A stretch of 64,000 bases of DNA from Pyrinomonadaceae bacterium (lineage in GTDB: Bacteria; Acidobacteriota; Blastocatellia; Pyrinomonadales; Pyrinomonadaceae), in contig JANQRU010000007.1 of the NCBI GenBank assembly GCA_028284415.1, positions 1 to 64,000 on the forward strand. Direction: 5' to 3'. Below, one piece after another: positions 45,647 through 54,875 of this stretch; the first letter of the stretch is position 1, and every line of letters starts with the position of its first letter. The notes below the pieces were generated by a model. The model had not been told where the DNA came from. It worked only from the letters and a program-made list of their open reading frames with translations, and made no database searches. The translations under genes and the position numbers were made by a program.

Positions 45647-47419
45647 TTATTTTCTAACAAAATACTGGCACATTTCGTCAGATTCACTCGATGATAACTC
45701 ACCAAACACCAACTTGCTCTCATCAACAGAATGGGTTTCTTTGAAATACTGTTGAATGATTTTTTTCTTTTCTTCAAAGCTTTTTTCTTCGTCAGTGTCT
45801 GGTTTGAGCATCACTCTTAATTTCAAACTCGGATGAATTGAAAGTGTTCCACCAACTCCGACTAATGAGCTTATGGTGTCTTCTTTTATTGACTTACTAT
45901 CATTATTAAAAGTTATTTTAATATTGTCAGCGGGAATTCTCGTGTAAGTAAGATTTACCTTTGGCATATTTAACAGGTCTCTGACACGATCTTGCAAAGC
46001 ACTTTTACCATCAGCATCTATATCTCTATTACTTAAATAATTTATGTGTAATGTGGATGCATTATTGGAACTAGTGATTATTGAATAGTCAATCAAAGTT
46101 GCCGGCGGCGTTAAACGAAAGCGAGTTAGTGAGTTGTTGAATGATTCAACATAATCTCTTTGTCTTTGGGCTAAAGTGAGCGGTTTAGGTGTGTTTTCAA
46201 CTATCGGCTGAACCTCTTCTCTTTGAGATGTTGGTATCTCAATTAACTGCAATGAGATTGTTTCAGGTTTACGTTTTAGTTCTTCAGCAACAAGATTAAT
46301 ATATTGTTTTCTCTCACCGATTGTGTATGGTTTATTATCAAAAACTCTTAGAAAAATCTGTATCTTATCGTCTTGCTCACTTACTCTCAATTCATCCAAA
46401 TAACTTCTTATATTACCTTCGGAATCTACCTCATATTCATCTTTCCAAATATCTCTGGCTATTTTGCTTACTCTGTTTTCTTGCTGTTTTTGAGAAATCT
46501 CATTTCTAAGTTTCGAAAATGACTGACTAAGAGGAACAAATATTATCAACAAGGGTAAAAGAATCATCAAAAGTCGCAAGGAAAAACTTCGAACCTGCCG
46601 TGCTTTCTCAAGTGCTGGAATTTTATCAATTTGATTCATCCACCAAGTGCTTTCTGAATCTGTTTCACGCCAATCACGTACTTTTTCTCTAACTTCTTTT
46701 CTGTCAACCCTCAATAGTACAAAGACCAACATTGCCGTAAATGTAATAGCAACAAGGTTCGTTAAGTATAATAAACCGCCTCCGCTTGCAATCTGCCAGC
46801 CCTCTGAAGCGTCAACGCTAACAGCAAATCCAATTCCATAACCAACCACACAAAGCGGTGGCATCAACGCAACAGCAATCGCTACGCCCGGAATTGAAGT
46901 TACAACTCCTTTTACTTCTTTACAGGTTGCGATAGAACCAATAGCACCTGAAAAAAGTGCAATTACCAAATCGAGAGTATTTGGCGAAGTCCGAGCCATA
47001 ATTTCAGCTGTTTGATTCTTAAAAGGAAGCAGTGCAACTAGAAAAACAGCAAATCCAATCCCTAAAAGGGTACTTAAAAATAAATTTGCTAATGACCTCA
47101 AACCAAGTGTTAAATCACCTGTAGCAAAAGCTAATCCGGCTGATAGAATTGGTGCCATCAACGGCGAAATTAACATCGCTCCGATTATTACCGCTGAACT
47201 ATTTAAGACTAATCCTAATGTGGCAATACCAGCAGAGAAGAGTATCTGTAACCAGTAAACGAGATCTTTTAATGTGGCAGATTTGGAGAGGTCTAAATAG
47301 AGATTTGTTTTTCTTTCAACATCTACATTTAATGCCGATGCGAACCAAGCTCGAACACTATTCCAGCCCTTAAACAGCTTTCTAAAAAAACGGAAAGTTT
47401 GATTTGGTTTTTGTTCCAT
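45647..47419 (-). CDS. DUF389-family membrane protein (TIGR00341-like)
   Basis: I start at ATG 47419 (590 residues); the frame can extend to a TTG at 47473. Residues about 50-320 contain six or seven TM segments with the family signature NSSAVIIGAMLISPLMAPI and GVVTSIPGVAIAVALMPPL. After the last TM helix (LLMILLPLLIIFVPLS) the C-terminal 290 residues are soluble, with a helical linker and repeated alpha/beta segments. Function of DUF389 is unknown; a transport role is often guessed. It lies just downstream of the terminator of the PrpD operon. Confidence 0.85.
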   Translation of the reverse strand: MEQKPNQTFRFFRKLFKGWNSVRAWFASALNVDVERKTNLYLDLSKSATLKDLVYWLQILFSAGIATLGLVLNSSAVIIGAMLISPLMAPILSAGLAFATGDLTLGLRSLANLFLSTLLGIGFAVFLVALLPFKNQTAEIMARTSPNTLDLVIALFSGAIGSIATCKEVKGVVTSIPGVAIAVALMPPLCVVGYGIGFAVSVDASEGWQIASGGGLLYLTNLVAITFTAMLVFVLLRVDRKEVREKVRDWRETDSESTWWMNQIDKIPALEKARQVRSFSLRLLMILLPLLIIFVPLSQSFSKLRNEISQKQQENRVSKIARDIWKDEYEVDSEGNIRSYLDELRVSEQDDKIQIFLRVFDNKPYTIGERKQYINLVAEELKRKPETISLQLIEIPTSQREEVQPIVENTPKPLTLAQRQRDYVESFNNSLTRFRLTPPATLIDYSIITSSNNASTLHINYLSNRDIDADGKSALQDRVRDLLNMPKVNLTYTRIPADNIKITFNNDSKSIKEDTISSLVGVGGTLSIHPSLKLRVMLKPDTDEEKSFEEKKKIIQQYFKETHSVDESKLVFGELSSSESDEMCQYFVRK

Positions 47420-47474
47420 AAAAAGAGATGAATTCGCTCTAAGTTTTTTAACATTTAACTCGTTTTTTTTCAAT

Positions 47475-47500
47475 AAAAAAGGCGAGAAAATTTCTCGCCT
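47475..47500 (-). terminator. Intrinsic terminator of the MmgE/PrpD operon
   Basis: AGGCGAGAAA/TTTCTCGCCT forms a palindromic stem at 47480-47500 with As on the plus strand, so Ts follow it on the minus strand. It lies 29 bases past the MmgE/PrpD stop. Confidence 0.85.
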
Positions 47501-47528
47501 CGTACAAATATTTTTATTCCTAATAATT

Positions 47529-48896
47529 TTACTTTGTTAGAGTACCCATCAAGTATTTAATTTTGTCCATATTTTCAAGATGATTTATTGTTTCATAGAC
47601 CTGTTCCTGTTTAATTTCACTTAAAATACCTTCTGCTAATATAGAAAATTTCCTTTGTAATTCTTCAGTGGAAAGTTGATCACGTGGGTCTCCTTTAGGA
47701 TATGCTCGTTCCTTTTCAAAAGCTTTGCCATTTTTCATCTGAATAACAACTTTACAAGGTTGTTCAGCTGGAAATCTTGTTTCAAACTCAGGTTCCAACT
47801 TGGCTTTTACTTTTGGAACATTTTCTAAAATCTTTTCATCTTTTAAGGCTTCAGGAGAAAACTGTTTAGGAGTTAGTTCACGATTGACAACAGCCGCAGC
47901 AATGCAATATGGCAAGCTATGGTCAGCCGTTTCTCTAGAATCAATAATGTATTTTTTTTCATCAGCCAGGATCTCTGCGGCTCTTTGCAAAGTATAAATT
48001 TCTATTGTTTCTATATCATCAGGTGAAAGGTCATTATCAATGACTAAATCCAAAACAGCTGAAATTGGAGCGTGAGTTAAAGCCTCTGATGGGAATGGTT
48101 TAATCGAACAATCTACTATCTTAAAAGTTTCCCCAAGATCGTCAGTTAAAACTTCAGGCTTCCACTTCTCGCCAATTACTTCAAATAACCCTTCGCGTCC
48201 TTCAAAAATTGGCAAAGTGCCCTTGTAACCTTTCTGAGCAATCAGTGCTGCAAAGACACCTGCTTCAGTTGCCATTGGATCAACTGTATTTTTCATCATT
48301 GTGAGAGTTCCAGCTGTTACAGCACCTAATGTAATTGAATGAGAGCCTGCAATCCCAACAGCATTTGTAATTTTATCTTCATCCAACCCTAACATCATGC
48401 CAGCCACAACGGGTGCGACGAAAGAAGTCAATGTTGCATGATGAAGCCCTAATTCTCTTATACCAGGGAAAGCTGCTTCCATAATCCTCATTTCGAGTTC
48501 ATAGGCAATAACTGTTGCAACTATTAAATCTTTACCGCTACGATCCTCCCTTTCGCCCACGCAGAAAGCTGCGGGTAACAAATCAGAGGGATGTGAAGGG
48601 TCTTGTTTCCAATACACATCATTGTAATCAAGGGCACGTATTGCTAACCCATTGATTAATGATGCACTGCGAACATCTGTTTTCAAATCGGAACCGATTA
48701 CTGAACATTCGCCCCGACCTCCAATATCTCTAAAAGTTTCTTCTAAAATCTTAAAATCGTCTGTTTTCGCACCACCTAAAGCACAACCAACACTATCGTA
48801 TAGAAACATCTTAGCTGCTTTAACAGCCTCTTCTGGAATGTCTTCAAACTTTAGATTGACAGCATACTCTGCCCATTGCTGAGAAATTGTTTTCAT
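47529..48896 (-). CDS. MmgE/PrpD family protein
   Basis: The 455-residue protein belongs to the MmgE/PrpD fold: FLYDSVGCALGGAKTDDFKI, NGLAIRALDYNDVYW and DPSHPSDLLPAAFCVGE are the typical N-terminal helical-domain motifs, with GSHSITLGAVTAGTLTMMK and CSIKPFPSEALTHAPISA beyond. Members include 2-methylcitrate dehydratase, cis-aconitate decarboxylase and iminodisuccinate epimerase-like enzymes. No prpB or prpC is nearby, so the methylcitrate cycle is not implied. It is third in an operon with the citryl-CoA-lyase-like and HD-like genes, so a tricarboxylate or substituted citrate is a plausible substrate. Confidence 0.9.
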   Translation of the reverse strand: MKTISQQWAEYAVNLKFEDIPEEAVKAAKMFLYDSVGCALGGAKTDDFKILEETFRDIGGRGECSVIGSDLKTDVRSASLINGLAIRALDYNDVYWKQDPSHPSDLLPAAFCVGEREDRSGKDLIVATVIAYELEMRIMEAAFPGIRELGLHHATLTSFVAPVVAGMMLGLDEDKITNAVGIAGSHSITLGAVTAGTLTMMKNTVDPMATEAGVFAALIAQKGYKGTLPIFEGREGLFEVIGEKWKPEVLTDDLGETFKIVDCSIKPFPSEALTHAPISAVLDLVIDNDLSPDDIETIEIYTLQRAAEILADEKKYIIDSRETADHSLPYCIAAAVVNRELTPKQFSPEALKDEKILENVPKVKAKLEPEFETRFPAEQPCKVVIQMKNGKAFEKERAYPKGDPRDQLSTEELQRKFSILAEGILSEIKQEQVYETINHLENMDKIKYLMGTLTK

Positions 48897-48967
48897 ATTG
48901 AATAATAAAAAGCGAATAGCAAATAGATTTTTACAACCTATTTATACTATTCACTATTTTTTAGGAA

Positions 48968-49540
48968 TTAAAAAGGACGCTTCTTTGATACTAAGTCAAA
49001 ATCAATAAAATCAGCGTGATGGAATATCACAGATTCGTTAGAGCGAATCATCATTTCGCCTTCTTTCGAGTGAGTAGCGATTACATGTTGAACTTCAGGC
49101 GGGATTCCGCGTTTGTGTGCCATCGCAACGCCTATGAATGGATGTCTTAAATGATCTCCCCGACCTGCTTTTGTAATTTCTCCAGATTCAGTTTCAGTGT
49201 ATTCAATTAATTTCCCTACATCGGCAAGTAATGCCCCGGAAATCAAATGATCTTTATCTAACTTTGTTCTATCGCCATATGAATCTTTCAAGACATCATG
49301 AACAGCAATACACATTTTGCAGACGGTTCTGACGTGCTCAATAAATGTGATGTTACAATTTTCTACGTGAACTGAAAACGGCATGTTCATTATCGTTTCC
49401 CAATTCCAACCACCTTCTTGAACGGCATCTTCCCAGACTTGAACCGTTTTCTCGCGTAAGTCAGTATTTTCAATTAAATCAAATTCAGGAATAGCTTCAA
49501 GCAATGTTTCTCGCATATTTTCTTTTAATTCTGGTTGCAT
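48968..49540 (-). CDS. HD-domain-like protein with altered HD doublet
   Basis: The 190-residue protein has an HD-domain order: His69 in FIEHVRTVCKM, then LISGALLADVGKLIEYTE where the HD doublet reads A106-D107, then HLRHPFIGVAMAHKRG and VIATHSKEG with two further histidines. Loss of the doublet histidine should weaken or change the metal site. The role next to the lyase is unknown; hydrolysis of a phosphate ester or CoA-type substrate is conceivable. It starts 9 bases after the lyase gene ends and is followed by MmgE/PrpD after 71 bases. Confidence 0.8.
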   Translation of the reverse strand: MQPELKENMRETLLEAIPEFDLIENTDLREKTVQVWEDAVQEGGWNWETIMNMPFSVHVENCNITFIEHVRTVCKMCIAVHDVLKDSYGDRTKLDKDHLISGALLADVGKLIEYTETESGEITKAGRGDHLRHPFIGVAMAHKRGIPPEVQHVIATHSKEGEMMIRSNESVIFHHADFIDFDLVSKKRPF

Positions 49541-49549
49541 ATTTAATAA

Positions 49550-50305
49550 TTATTCATCCTCAAAATAATAATTTTCAACATCCACAGTTCGCATAGGTGG
49601 ATTATTTTTCTGCTCCTCTACAGCATGTGCAACGAGTCCTGGAACTCTTGCAATCATAAAAATTCCATTGGCAACTTTTGGAGGAAAATCCATTTCACAA
49701 AGAAGTGCGGCGATAGCACCATCTGCATTTATAGGTAATTTTTTTTCGGTTTTGTTACTTAAAACCTGTTCAATAACCTTCGCTTGTTCGACATATTTAC
49801 CAGCTACATCTAAACTTTCTGCTAACTCGAAAAGCTTAACTGTGCGTGGATCGTCACCATGAAACCTATGTCCAAAGCCGGAAATCCTTAAACCTTTGGA
49901 TTTGTATTCATCAACTAATTTTTCGGCAGATTGAGTTTTGTCTAACCCTTTTTCTTGTATTTTAACAGCTTCTGAAATAGCCATCATTGATTCCTCTATC
50001 GCTCCACCATGATATTCGTTAATCGCCAAAATACCTGCCGCAACCGCTGAATTCAGACTAGCACCGGTGTTAGCAACGGTAACAGCTGAAATAGTTGAAG
50101 GTGGCTTCACACCATGATCTATTACAGATATTAATATTGCCTCAAGCAATCTTGCATGGTTTTTAGAAGGTAACTTACCTAATAATAACAAATACAATAT
50201 CTCACCAAAAGAGTTATTACCAATCAATTCTTCGACGCTTTTTCCGCGAATCTTTATGCTCTCTTGCTCAACCCAGGAAATAGAAGTTTTTCGTTTATAA
50301 GTCAT
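49550..50305 (-). CDS. Citryl-CoA lyase-like protein (short citrate-synthase fold)
   Basis: The 251-residue protein (ATG 50305) keeps the catalytic residues of the citrate synthase superfamily: a His/Pro segment DHGVKPPSTIS, GFGHRFHGDDPRT with the GHRxH box, and the Asp in INADGAIAALL. It is far shorter than citrate synthase (about 370-430) and matches stand-alone citryl-CoA lyases such as that of Hydrogenobacter or the C-terminal part of ATP-citrate lyase. It would cleave citryl-CoA, or a similar tertiary acyl-CoA, into acetyl-CoA and an oxoacid. It heads the lyase-HD-PrpD operon, divergent from a TonB receptor. Confidence 0.85.
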   Translation of the reverse strand: MTYKRKTSISWVEQESIKIRGKSVEELIGNNSFGEILYLLLLGKLPSKNHARLLEAILISVIDHGVKPPSTISAVTVANTGASLNSAVAAGILAINEYHGGAIEESMMAISEAVKIQEKGLDKTQSAEKLVDEYKSKGLRISGFGHRFHGDDPRTVKLFELAESLDVAGKYVEQAKVIEQVLSNKTEKKLPINADGAIAALLCEMDFPPKVANGIFMIARVPGLVAHAVEEQKNNPPMRTVDVENYYFEDE

Positions 50306-50327
50306 TAACAAAAATTTAACAAAATCA

Positions 50328-50356
50328 TTGACAAAAGTTTGTCTTTAATTTATAAC
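50328..50356 (+). promoter_or_regulatory. Sigma-70 promoter for the TonB-dependent receptor
   Basis: TTGACA (50328-50333) and TATAAC (50351-50356) are 17 bases apart: a near-consensus promoter. The start should be near 50363, leaving a leader of about 100 bases before the receptor ATG. It lies inside the gap shared with the divergent lyase operon. Confidence 0.75.
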
Positions 50357-50462
50357 AAATACATTGCCAAATATCCAAAAATACTTAAAGATATTTAAAA
50401 ATTAATTTGTCTGCTAAACAAAACAAATAATTAACTAATGCAATCGTAATAAGGAGAAATGT

Positions 50463-53285
50463 ATGTTCTTTAAATTGAGCCGAAAATACTTTTTTGCACT
50501 TGCCATAGCTATCTTTTTGAGCATCCCTGTCTTAGCCCAAAACACTGGTAGCATCAGTGGAACTGTTACCGATCAAAATGGTGCTGTTATAATCGGTGCA
50601 ACGGTAAAAGCCATCAGCAAAGGTTCTAGCCGTGAATACACTGCGACCAGTGACAGTGAAGGAAAATATCAAATTATCAATCTCCCTGCGGGTACTTACA
50701 GAGTTTCAGCAACGAACGAGGGTTTTGCAGCAAATGCAGATAATATCAGATTAGGAAGAGGCGAAAGCGTATCGAGAGATTTTTCACTCGCACCGGGGAC
50801 TATTCAAGATACAGTAACTGTTACGGCAGGAAAAGGAAGTGCCAGGGTTGCCTCAGAAGTTCCACAAACAGTTTCTGTAACGACTTCGGAAGATATAGAG
50901 AATTTACGCCCCCGCTCAACATTTGAAGCATACGAAAGAGCACCAAGCGTTATAACCGTCGAAACCAATCCCGCCCGTCAACGCCCAAGATTAAGAGGCT
51001 TGGATTCCAGTCGTGTCCTTGTTGTGATTGATGGTGAAAAACTAAACAATGCCAGAACCGACCTGAACACTGGACTTTCTACTTCTATTGTTGATGTATC
51101 TCAACTAGAAGCTGTTGAAGTTATTGGAGGCTCAGGCTCAAGTTTGTATGGTTCTGATTCATTAGCAGGAACAATCAATCTAGTCACTAAAGCCCCTCGT
51201 AGATCAGATGATGGAAGCCTAATTGTTGGTGGAAGATTTGATGGAAGTTATTCATCAAATGGAGCAGTCAGACGTGGAAACGCAACACTGAACATTAGTA
51301 ATGACCAAGTTGCATTCAGAGCCGGAGCTACAATGTTCCGTAATGCAAATTATAATATTGGTGATGAAGCGATTACACTTGCCGATACTCGAGCAATCGG
51401 TGATTTCTATAATCAATTCCCAGGAAACAATGCTAGAGGATTTCCTATTTTTGAAGTTCCTGCAGGTGGTGAAATTCTAAATGGTGCGGCTAGTGGATTT
51501 AATAAACAGTTTGATGTTTGGTTTTACCCATCTGACAAACATAACTTCCGTGGACGTTATATTGGTAATCGGCATAGCAATTTAGGTAATGCCTTTTCAG
51601 GACCGCCATATGAAACCCAAGAACGTTTCAATTTATTTAGACATTACAGAAAATTTGGGTTGCGATATGAAGGATTAGATTTAAGTAAGTATATTCCACG
51701 TGTTGCAATTAGCTATTACAATCAAAGAACATCCTTCCCACAAGACAATTATGTTTGGTCAATCGTCTCAGGTAGTAGTTTTACAGGTACGGGAGCAGCA
51801 GGCGATCCAATCCGTTTCGTTGATCCAACAAGCCCTTCTGTTTACAGTACACCCGTTGGATTTACTTCAAATGGAAACACGATTGTCACTGATGCATTTA
51901 ATGCTCAAGCTACATTTCAGCCTTTTGGTGGCTTTTTTGTAACTACCGGGTATCAGTTCTTAACAGATGACTCATCAGACAACTTTAACCGTTTTAATGT
52001 CAGTACTGCACGAGTTCCGGATTTTACTACATTAACAAGAGGTGCGAGTTCACCTGACACAACTTATGAGAATAATGCTTTATTCCTGCAAGCCGAGTTT
52101 GACCGTATCAAATGGATTAAAATCATAGGTGGTTTCAGACTTGATAATTGGCAAACTGAAGCAAGACCAACAGCTGGATTCCCTTTGGGAGTTGAGAGTT
52201 TTGAACTAGCTGCAGCAGTTCCAATTGTAACTGCTAATCCGGGACCATTTACATCTCTAGTTCCTAACTTGCAACAGTTTAGCACTCTAGCTGCTGGTGG
52301 AAGTTCTGCAACTACGGATAACACTAGCTTTACAGGTAATATCAGTGCTGTGCTTAGACTTCCATATGGAATCAATCCATATGTACGCTACGCAACCAGC
52401 TATCGTGAACCTTCGATTACAGAAAGATATTTGCTCCGTGATTTCGTTCCAAAACCAGGCGTATTTAGTGCCTTAGTTGTTGGTAATCCGGGACTAGAAC
52501 CTGAAGAGGGTAAAAACTTCGACATCGGTGTCAAAGTTCAAGGAAATCGTTATAGTGGCTCATTTGCATATTTCAGAAATGATTTAGAAAACCTAATTAG
52601 GTTTGCTGACCAGACATTATCAGTTCCCGCGAATCCAGCAGTGGGACTATTACCAATTTTCCAATTTGGTCCTGTAATTGGTCCGCATTTGATTAGTTTT
52701 AATGCTCGAATCAACCAGGCGGAAAACTTAATCACTGGATATGAAGCAACAGGTCAAGTCAGTATTCCGCTCGGAGATTTCGGAAGTTTGAATCCATTCA
52801 CAACTATGTCTTGGTTGTATGGAGAAAACAAATCACCTACACAAAGTGACATTGATATAATCAATTTGCTTTACAACCGAACCGACACGATTATTCCGCT
52901 TGAAGGTGCTGTAGATGATGTTCCATTAGGCGGAATTACGCCTTTCCGAACAACAACTGGAGTTCAATTTACTGATACAAGTGGCAAATTATTTCTCGAA
53001 TACTTTTTTAGACACCAAGGAGAAGTAAAAAGAGCTGCCCCTGGACGATTCACAGGAGCTTCCTTGATCAATATCGGAACATTCAGAGGATTAAATTCTT
53101 TTACGACTCATTCAATTCGTGGTGGATATAACTGGAAATTTGAAAAGTACCGCTTTTCACTTAATGCAGGAATTGACAATCTTGCTGACAGTCTCTTCTG
53201 GGAACATTTTCAAACTGCTCCATCACCGGGAAGATCATTTGTGGTTGGAACAACAATTGAAATATTCAACTTTTTGAAAAAATAA
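50463..53285 (+). CDS. TonB-dependent receptor with N-terminal carboxypeptidase-regulatory-like domain
   Basis: The 940-residue protein has a signal peptide (cleavage near VLAQN), a CarboxypepD_reg domain at about 28-105 (GSISGTVTDQNGAVIIGATV, GKYQIINLPAGTYRVSA), a plug domain at about 125-235 (RLRGLDSSRVLVVIDGEKLN, GSSLYGSDSLAGTINLV), and a 22-strand type beta barrel to the end. The SLYGSDSLAGTINL segment is typical of haem and small-siderophore receptors. The end is FNFLKK rather than the usual terminal aromatic. AAGGAG site. Ligand unknown; the divergent citryl-CoA-lyase operon leaves open an iron-tricarboxylate complex. Confidence 0.92.
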   Translation: MFFKLSRKYFFALAIAIFLSIPVLAQNTGSISGTVTDQNGAVIIGATVKAISKGSSREYTATSDSEGKYQIINLPAGTYRVSATNEGFAANADNIRLGRGESVSRDFSLAPGTIQDTVTVTAGKGSARVASEVPQTVSVTTSEDIENLRPRSTFEAYERAPSVITVETNPARQRPRLRGLDSSRVLVVIDGEKLNNARTDLNTGLSTSIVDVSQLEAVEVIGGSGSSLYGSDSLAGTINLVTKAPRRSDDGSLIVGGRFDGSYSSNGAVRRGNATLNISNDQVAFRAGATMFRNANYNIGDEAITLADTRAIGDFYNQFPGNNARGFPIFEVPAGGEILNGAASGFNKQFDVWFYPSDKHNFRGRYIGNRHSNLGNAFSGPPYETQERFNLFRHYRKFGLRYEGLDLSKYIPRVAISYYNQRTSFPQDNYVWSIVSGSSFTGTGAAGDPIRFVDPTSPSVYSTPVGFTSNGNTIVTDAFNAQATFQPFGGFFVTTGYQFLTDDSSDNFNRFNVSTARVPDFTTLTRGASSPDTTYENNALFLQAEFDRIKWIKIIGGFRLDNWQTEARPTAGFPLGVESFELAAAVPIVTANPGPFTSLVPNLQQFSTLAAGGSSATTDNTSFTGNISAVLRLPYGINPYVRYATSYREPSITERYLLRDFVPKPGVFSALVVGNPGLEPEEGKNFDIGVKVQGNRYSGSFAYFRNDLENLIRFADQTLSVPANPAVGLLPIFQFGPVIGPHLISFNARINQAENLITGYEATGQVSIPLGDFGSLNPFTTMSWLYGENKSPTQSDIDIINLLYNRTDTIIPLEGAVDDVPLGGITPFRTTTGVQFTDTSGKLFLEYFFRHQGEVKRAAPGRFTGASLINIGTFRGLNSFTTHSIRGGYNWKFEKYRFSLNAGIDNLADSLFWEHFQTAPSPGRSFVVGTTIEIFNFLKK

Positions 53286-53333
53286 ATAGATCGAGTGTTA
53301 GAATTTTGGAGGAGCTAACATTCTTACTTAGAG

Positions 53334-53379
53334 AGAAGGGCATCTTGTTATATCATTAACAAAATACCCTTCTTTTTTT
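53334..53379 (+). terminator. Long intrinsic terminator
   Basis: AGAAGGGCATCTTGTTA (53334) pairs with TAACAAAATACCCTTCT (53357) over 17 positions with three mismatches or G-U pairs, loop 6, then seven Ts. It ends the receptor transcript. Confidence 0.85.
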
Positions 53380-53395
53380 CACATAGGAGTTAATC

Positions 53396-54394
53396 ATGAA
53401 GTCGCTTTATAGAATCACTATAATTTTTTCGCTATCTGTCTTATGTTTGGTAAATGCTTTTGCAAATTCATCAAGTAATTCGCCTTCTGAAAAAAACAAC
53501 TTAAAAAACGATTTGGAGTTGATGATGAAATGGTTTGAGGGTCGTTTTGATAATTACCAACAAACTTATGCACAAAAACAAAATAAAACCGAGTATCCAC
53601 ACGAACACATCCATTCAATTTTTCATCGCGTAAATTTACCCAAAATTGGGAAAAACGTATTTTTTGTCCAGCAATACATGGATGGTAAACCTGAAAATGT
53701 CTATCGCCAGAGGCTTTATAACTTCACAGTTAACAAAAAAGAAAAAGCTATACAGCTGACTATTTACAGCTTCAAGGATGAAAATAAATACAAAGACTCA
53801 CACAAAGATGAATCAAAAATTAAGGGTCTGACCATGGACGATTTGAGAACCATTCCTGGCTGCGAAGTTTATTGGCGTTTTGAAGATGAAAGGTTCGTTG
53901 GTTCGATGAAAGAAAATGGATGCAAAGTTAAATCACGCCGAAGCGGAAAGACGATAATTATTTCAGATGACCTATTTTTAACTAAAGACGAAATCTGGAT
54001 TCGTGACAAAGCTGTTGACGAAGACGGTAATTATGTTTTTGGCAACAAAGCTAATATTCATCACAAATTAAAAAAAGTACGCTGGTTTACTGGTTGGTCT
54101 GCCATTGTAAAAACTGATGAGCCCAAAATGGCTATGCAGGATTTTCCACGCGAAGCCTACAATGGAAATCGAAATCTGATGATTCACGATCAAGGACATA
54201 CCATAAAAGTAAGCGATAAATACTCAATTCAACTTGCCAAATTAAAATACTCGGAAACACTGGAAGTAATGACCTTAAAAGTAATTGATAATGCTTCTGG
54301 AAAAACTATTTCATATTCTTGGACAAACCCCGAAGCTGAGAGAATTGGTATAAACTTACGCTGGTTGCAAGCAGGTCTGACATTAAAAGAATAA
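53396..54394 (+). CDS. Secreted CpcT/CpeT-like protein
   Basis: The 332-residue product has a signal peptide (cleavage near AFANS). The core matches the CpcT/CpeT (DUF1001) family: LMMKWFEGRFDNYQQTY, VFFVQQYMDGKPENVYRQRL, IPGCEVYWRFEDERFVGSM and TKDEIWIRDKAVDEDGN. In cyanobacteria and their phages members are phycobiliprotein chromophore lyases, but secreted relatives occur in many non-photosynthetic bacteria. A lyase role for a bilin is unlikely here, so the function is unknown; ligand binding in the beta barrel is possible. AGGAG site. First gene of a run with the NTF2-like and amine-oxidase genes. Confidence 0.85.
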   Translation: MKSLYRITIIFSLSVLCLVNAFANSSSNSPSEKNNLKNDLELMMKWFEGRFDNYQQTYAQKQNKTEYPHEHIHSIFHRVNLPKIGKNVFFVQQYMDGKPENVYRQRLYNFTVNKKEKAIQLTIYSFKDENKYKDSHKDESKIKGLTMDDLRTIPGCEVYWRFEDERFVGSMKENGCKVKSRRSGKTIIISDDLFLTKDEIWIRDKAVDEDGNYVFGNKANIHHKLKKVRWFTGWSAIVKTDEPKMAMQDFPREAYNGNRNLMIHDQGHTIKVSDKYSIQLAKLKYSETLEVMTLKVIDNASGKTISYSWTNPEAERIGINLRWLQAGLTLKE

Positions 54395-54437
54395 TCTGGC
54401 TATTTTTTCACAAGACTCCCACACAAAGTAGTTTTGT

Positions 54438-54875
54438 ATGTACAAATTCTTTATTACAAGCTTTTATTTACTAATTATTTCAACAACGATCGTTGCTCAA
54501 ACTCAAAAACCGTCCATTGAAAAAGAAATAAATAATCAATTGAATATCCTCACTCAAGCACATTTAACTAGCAATCCTAAGTTAGCTGAAAGCGTTTATC
54601 ACAAAGACCTTATCTTAACCTCACAAAGCGGAAAATTATATAAAAGAAAAGAGGTATTGCTAAATATCAAAAATAAATTTGAATTTTATGAAAACTCAGA
54701 TATCTTATTCTTGCATCTAATAAAAGGTGTCGTAATTACCAATTTAATCAACGAGAGAAAAATTGATACTTTTCCAAAATCAAAATACAGGGTTACGGCA
54801 GTTTGGATTAAGCGAAATAAAACTTGGAAAATTATTTCTCTCCAATCTTCAAAAATAATTAACAGAAAAAAATGA
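54438..54875 (+). CDS. Secreted NTF2-like (DUF4440/SnoaL-fold) protein
   Basis: The 145-residue product has a signal peptide (cleavage near IVAQT), then the NTF2-like pattern EINNQLNILTQAHLTSNPKL, YHKDLILTSQSGKLYKRKEV and KYRVTAVWIKRNKTWKIISL. This cone-shaped fold binds small ligands or acts as a weak enzyme. Its stop overlaps the ATG of the amine oxidase (ATGA, 54872-54875), so the two are coupled. Specific role unknown. Confidence 0.8.
   Translation: MYKFFITSFYLLIISTTIVAQTQKPSIEKEINNQLNILTQAHLTSNPKLAESVYHKDLILTSQSGKLYKRKEVLLNIKNKFEFYENSDILFLHLIKGVVITNLINERKIDTFPKSKYRVTAVWIKRNKTWKIISLQSSKIINRKK

Noticed and set aside
47529..48896. MmgE/PrpD gene as proof of a 2-methylcitrate cycle
   Set aside because: No prpB or prpC gene in the window; the adjacent lyase is a short citryl-CoA-lyase type, not a methylcitrate synthase of normal length.
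49550..50305. Annotation as citrate synthase
   Set aside because: At about 251 residues it lacks roughly 120-180 residues of citrate synthase, although the GHRxH and Asp catalytic segments are present.
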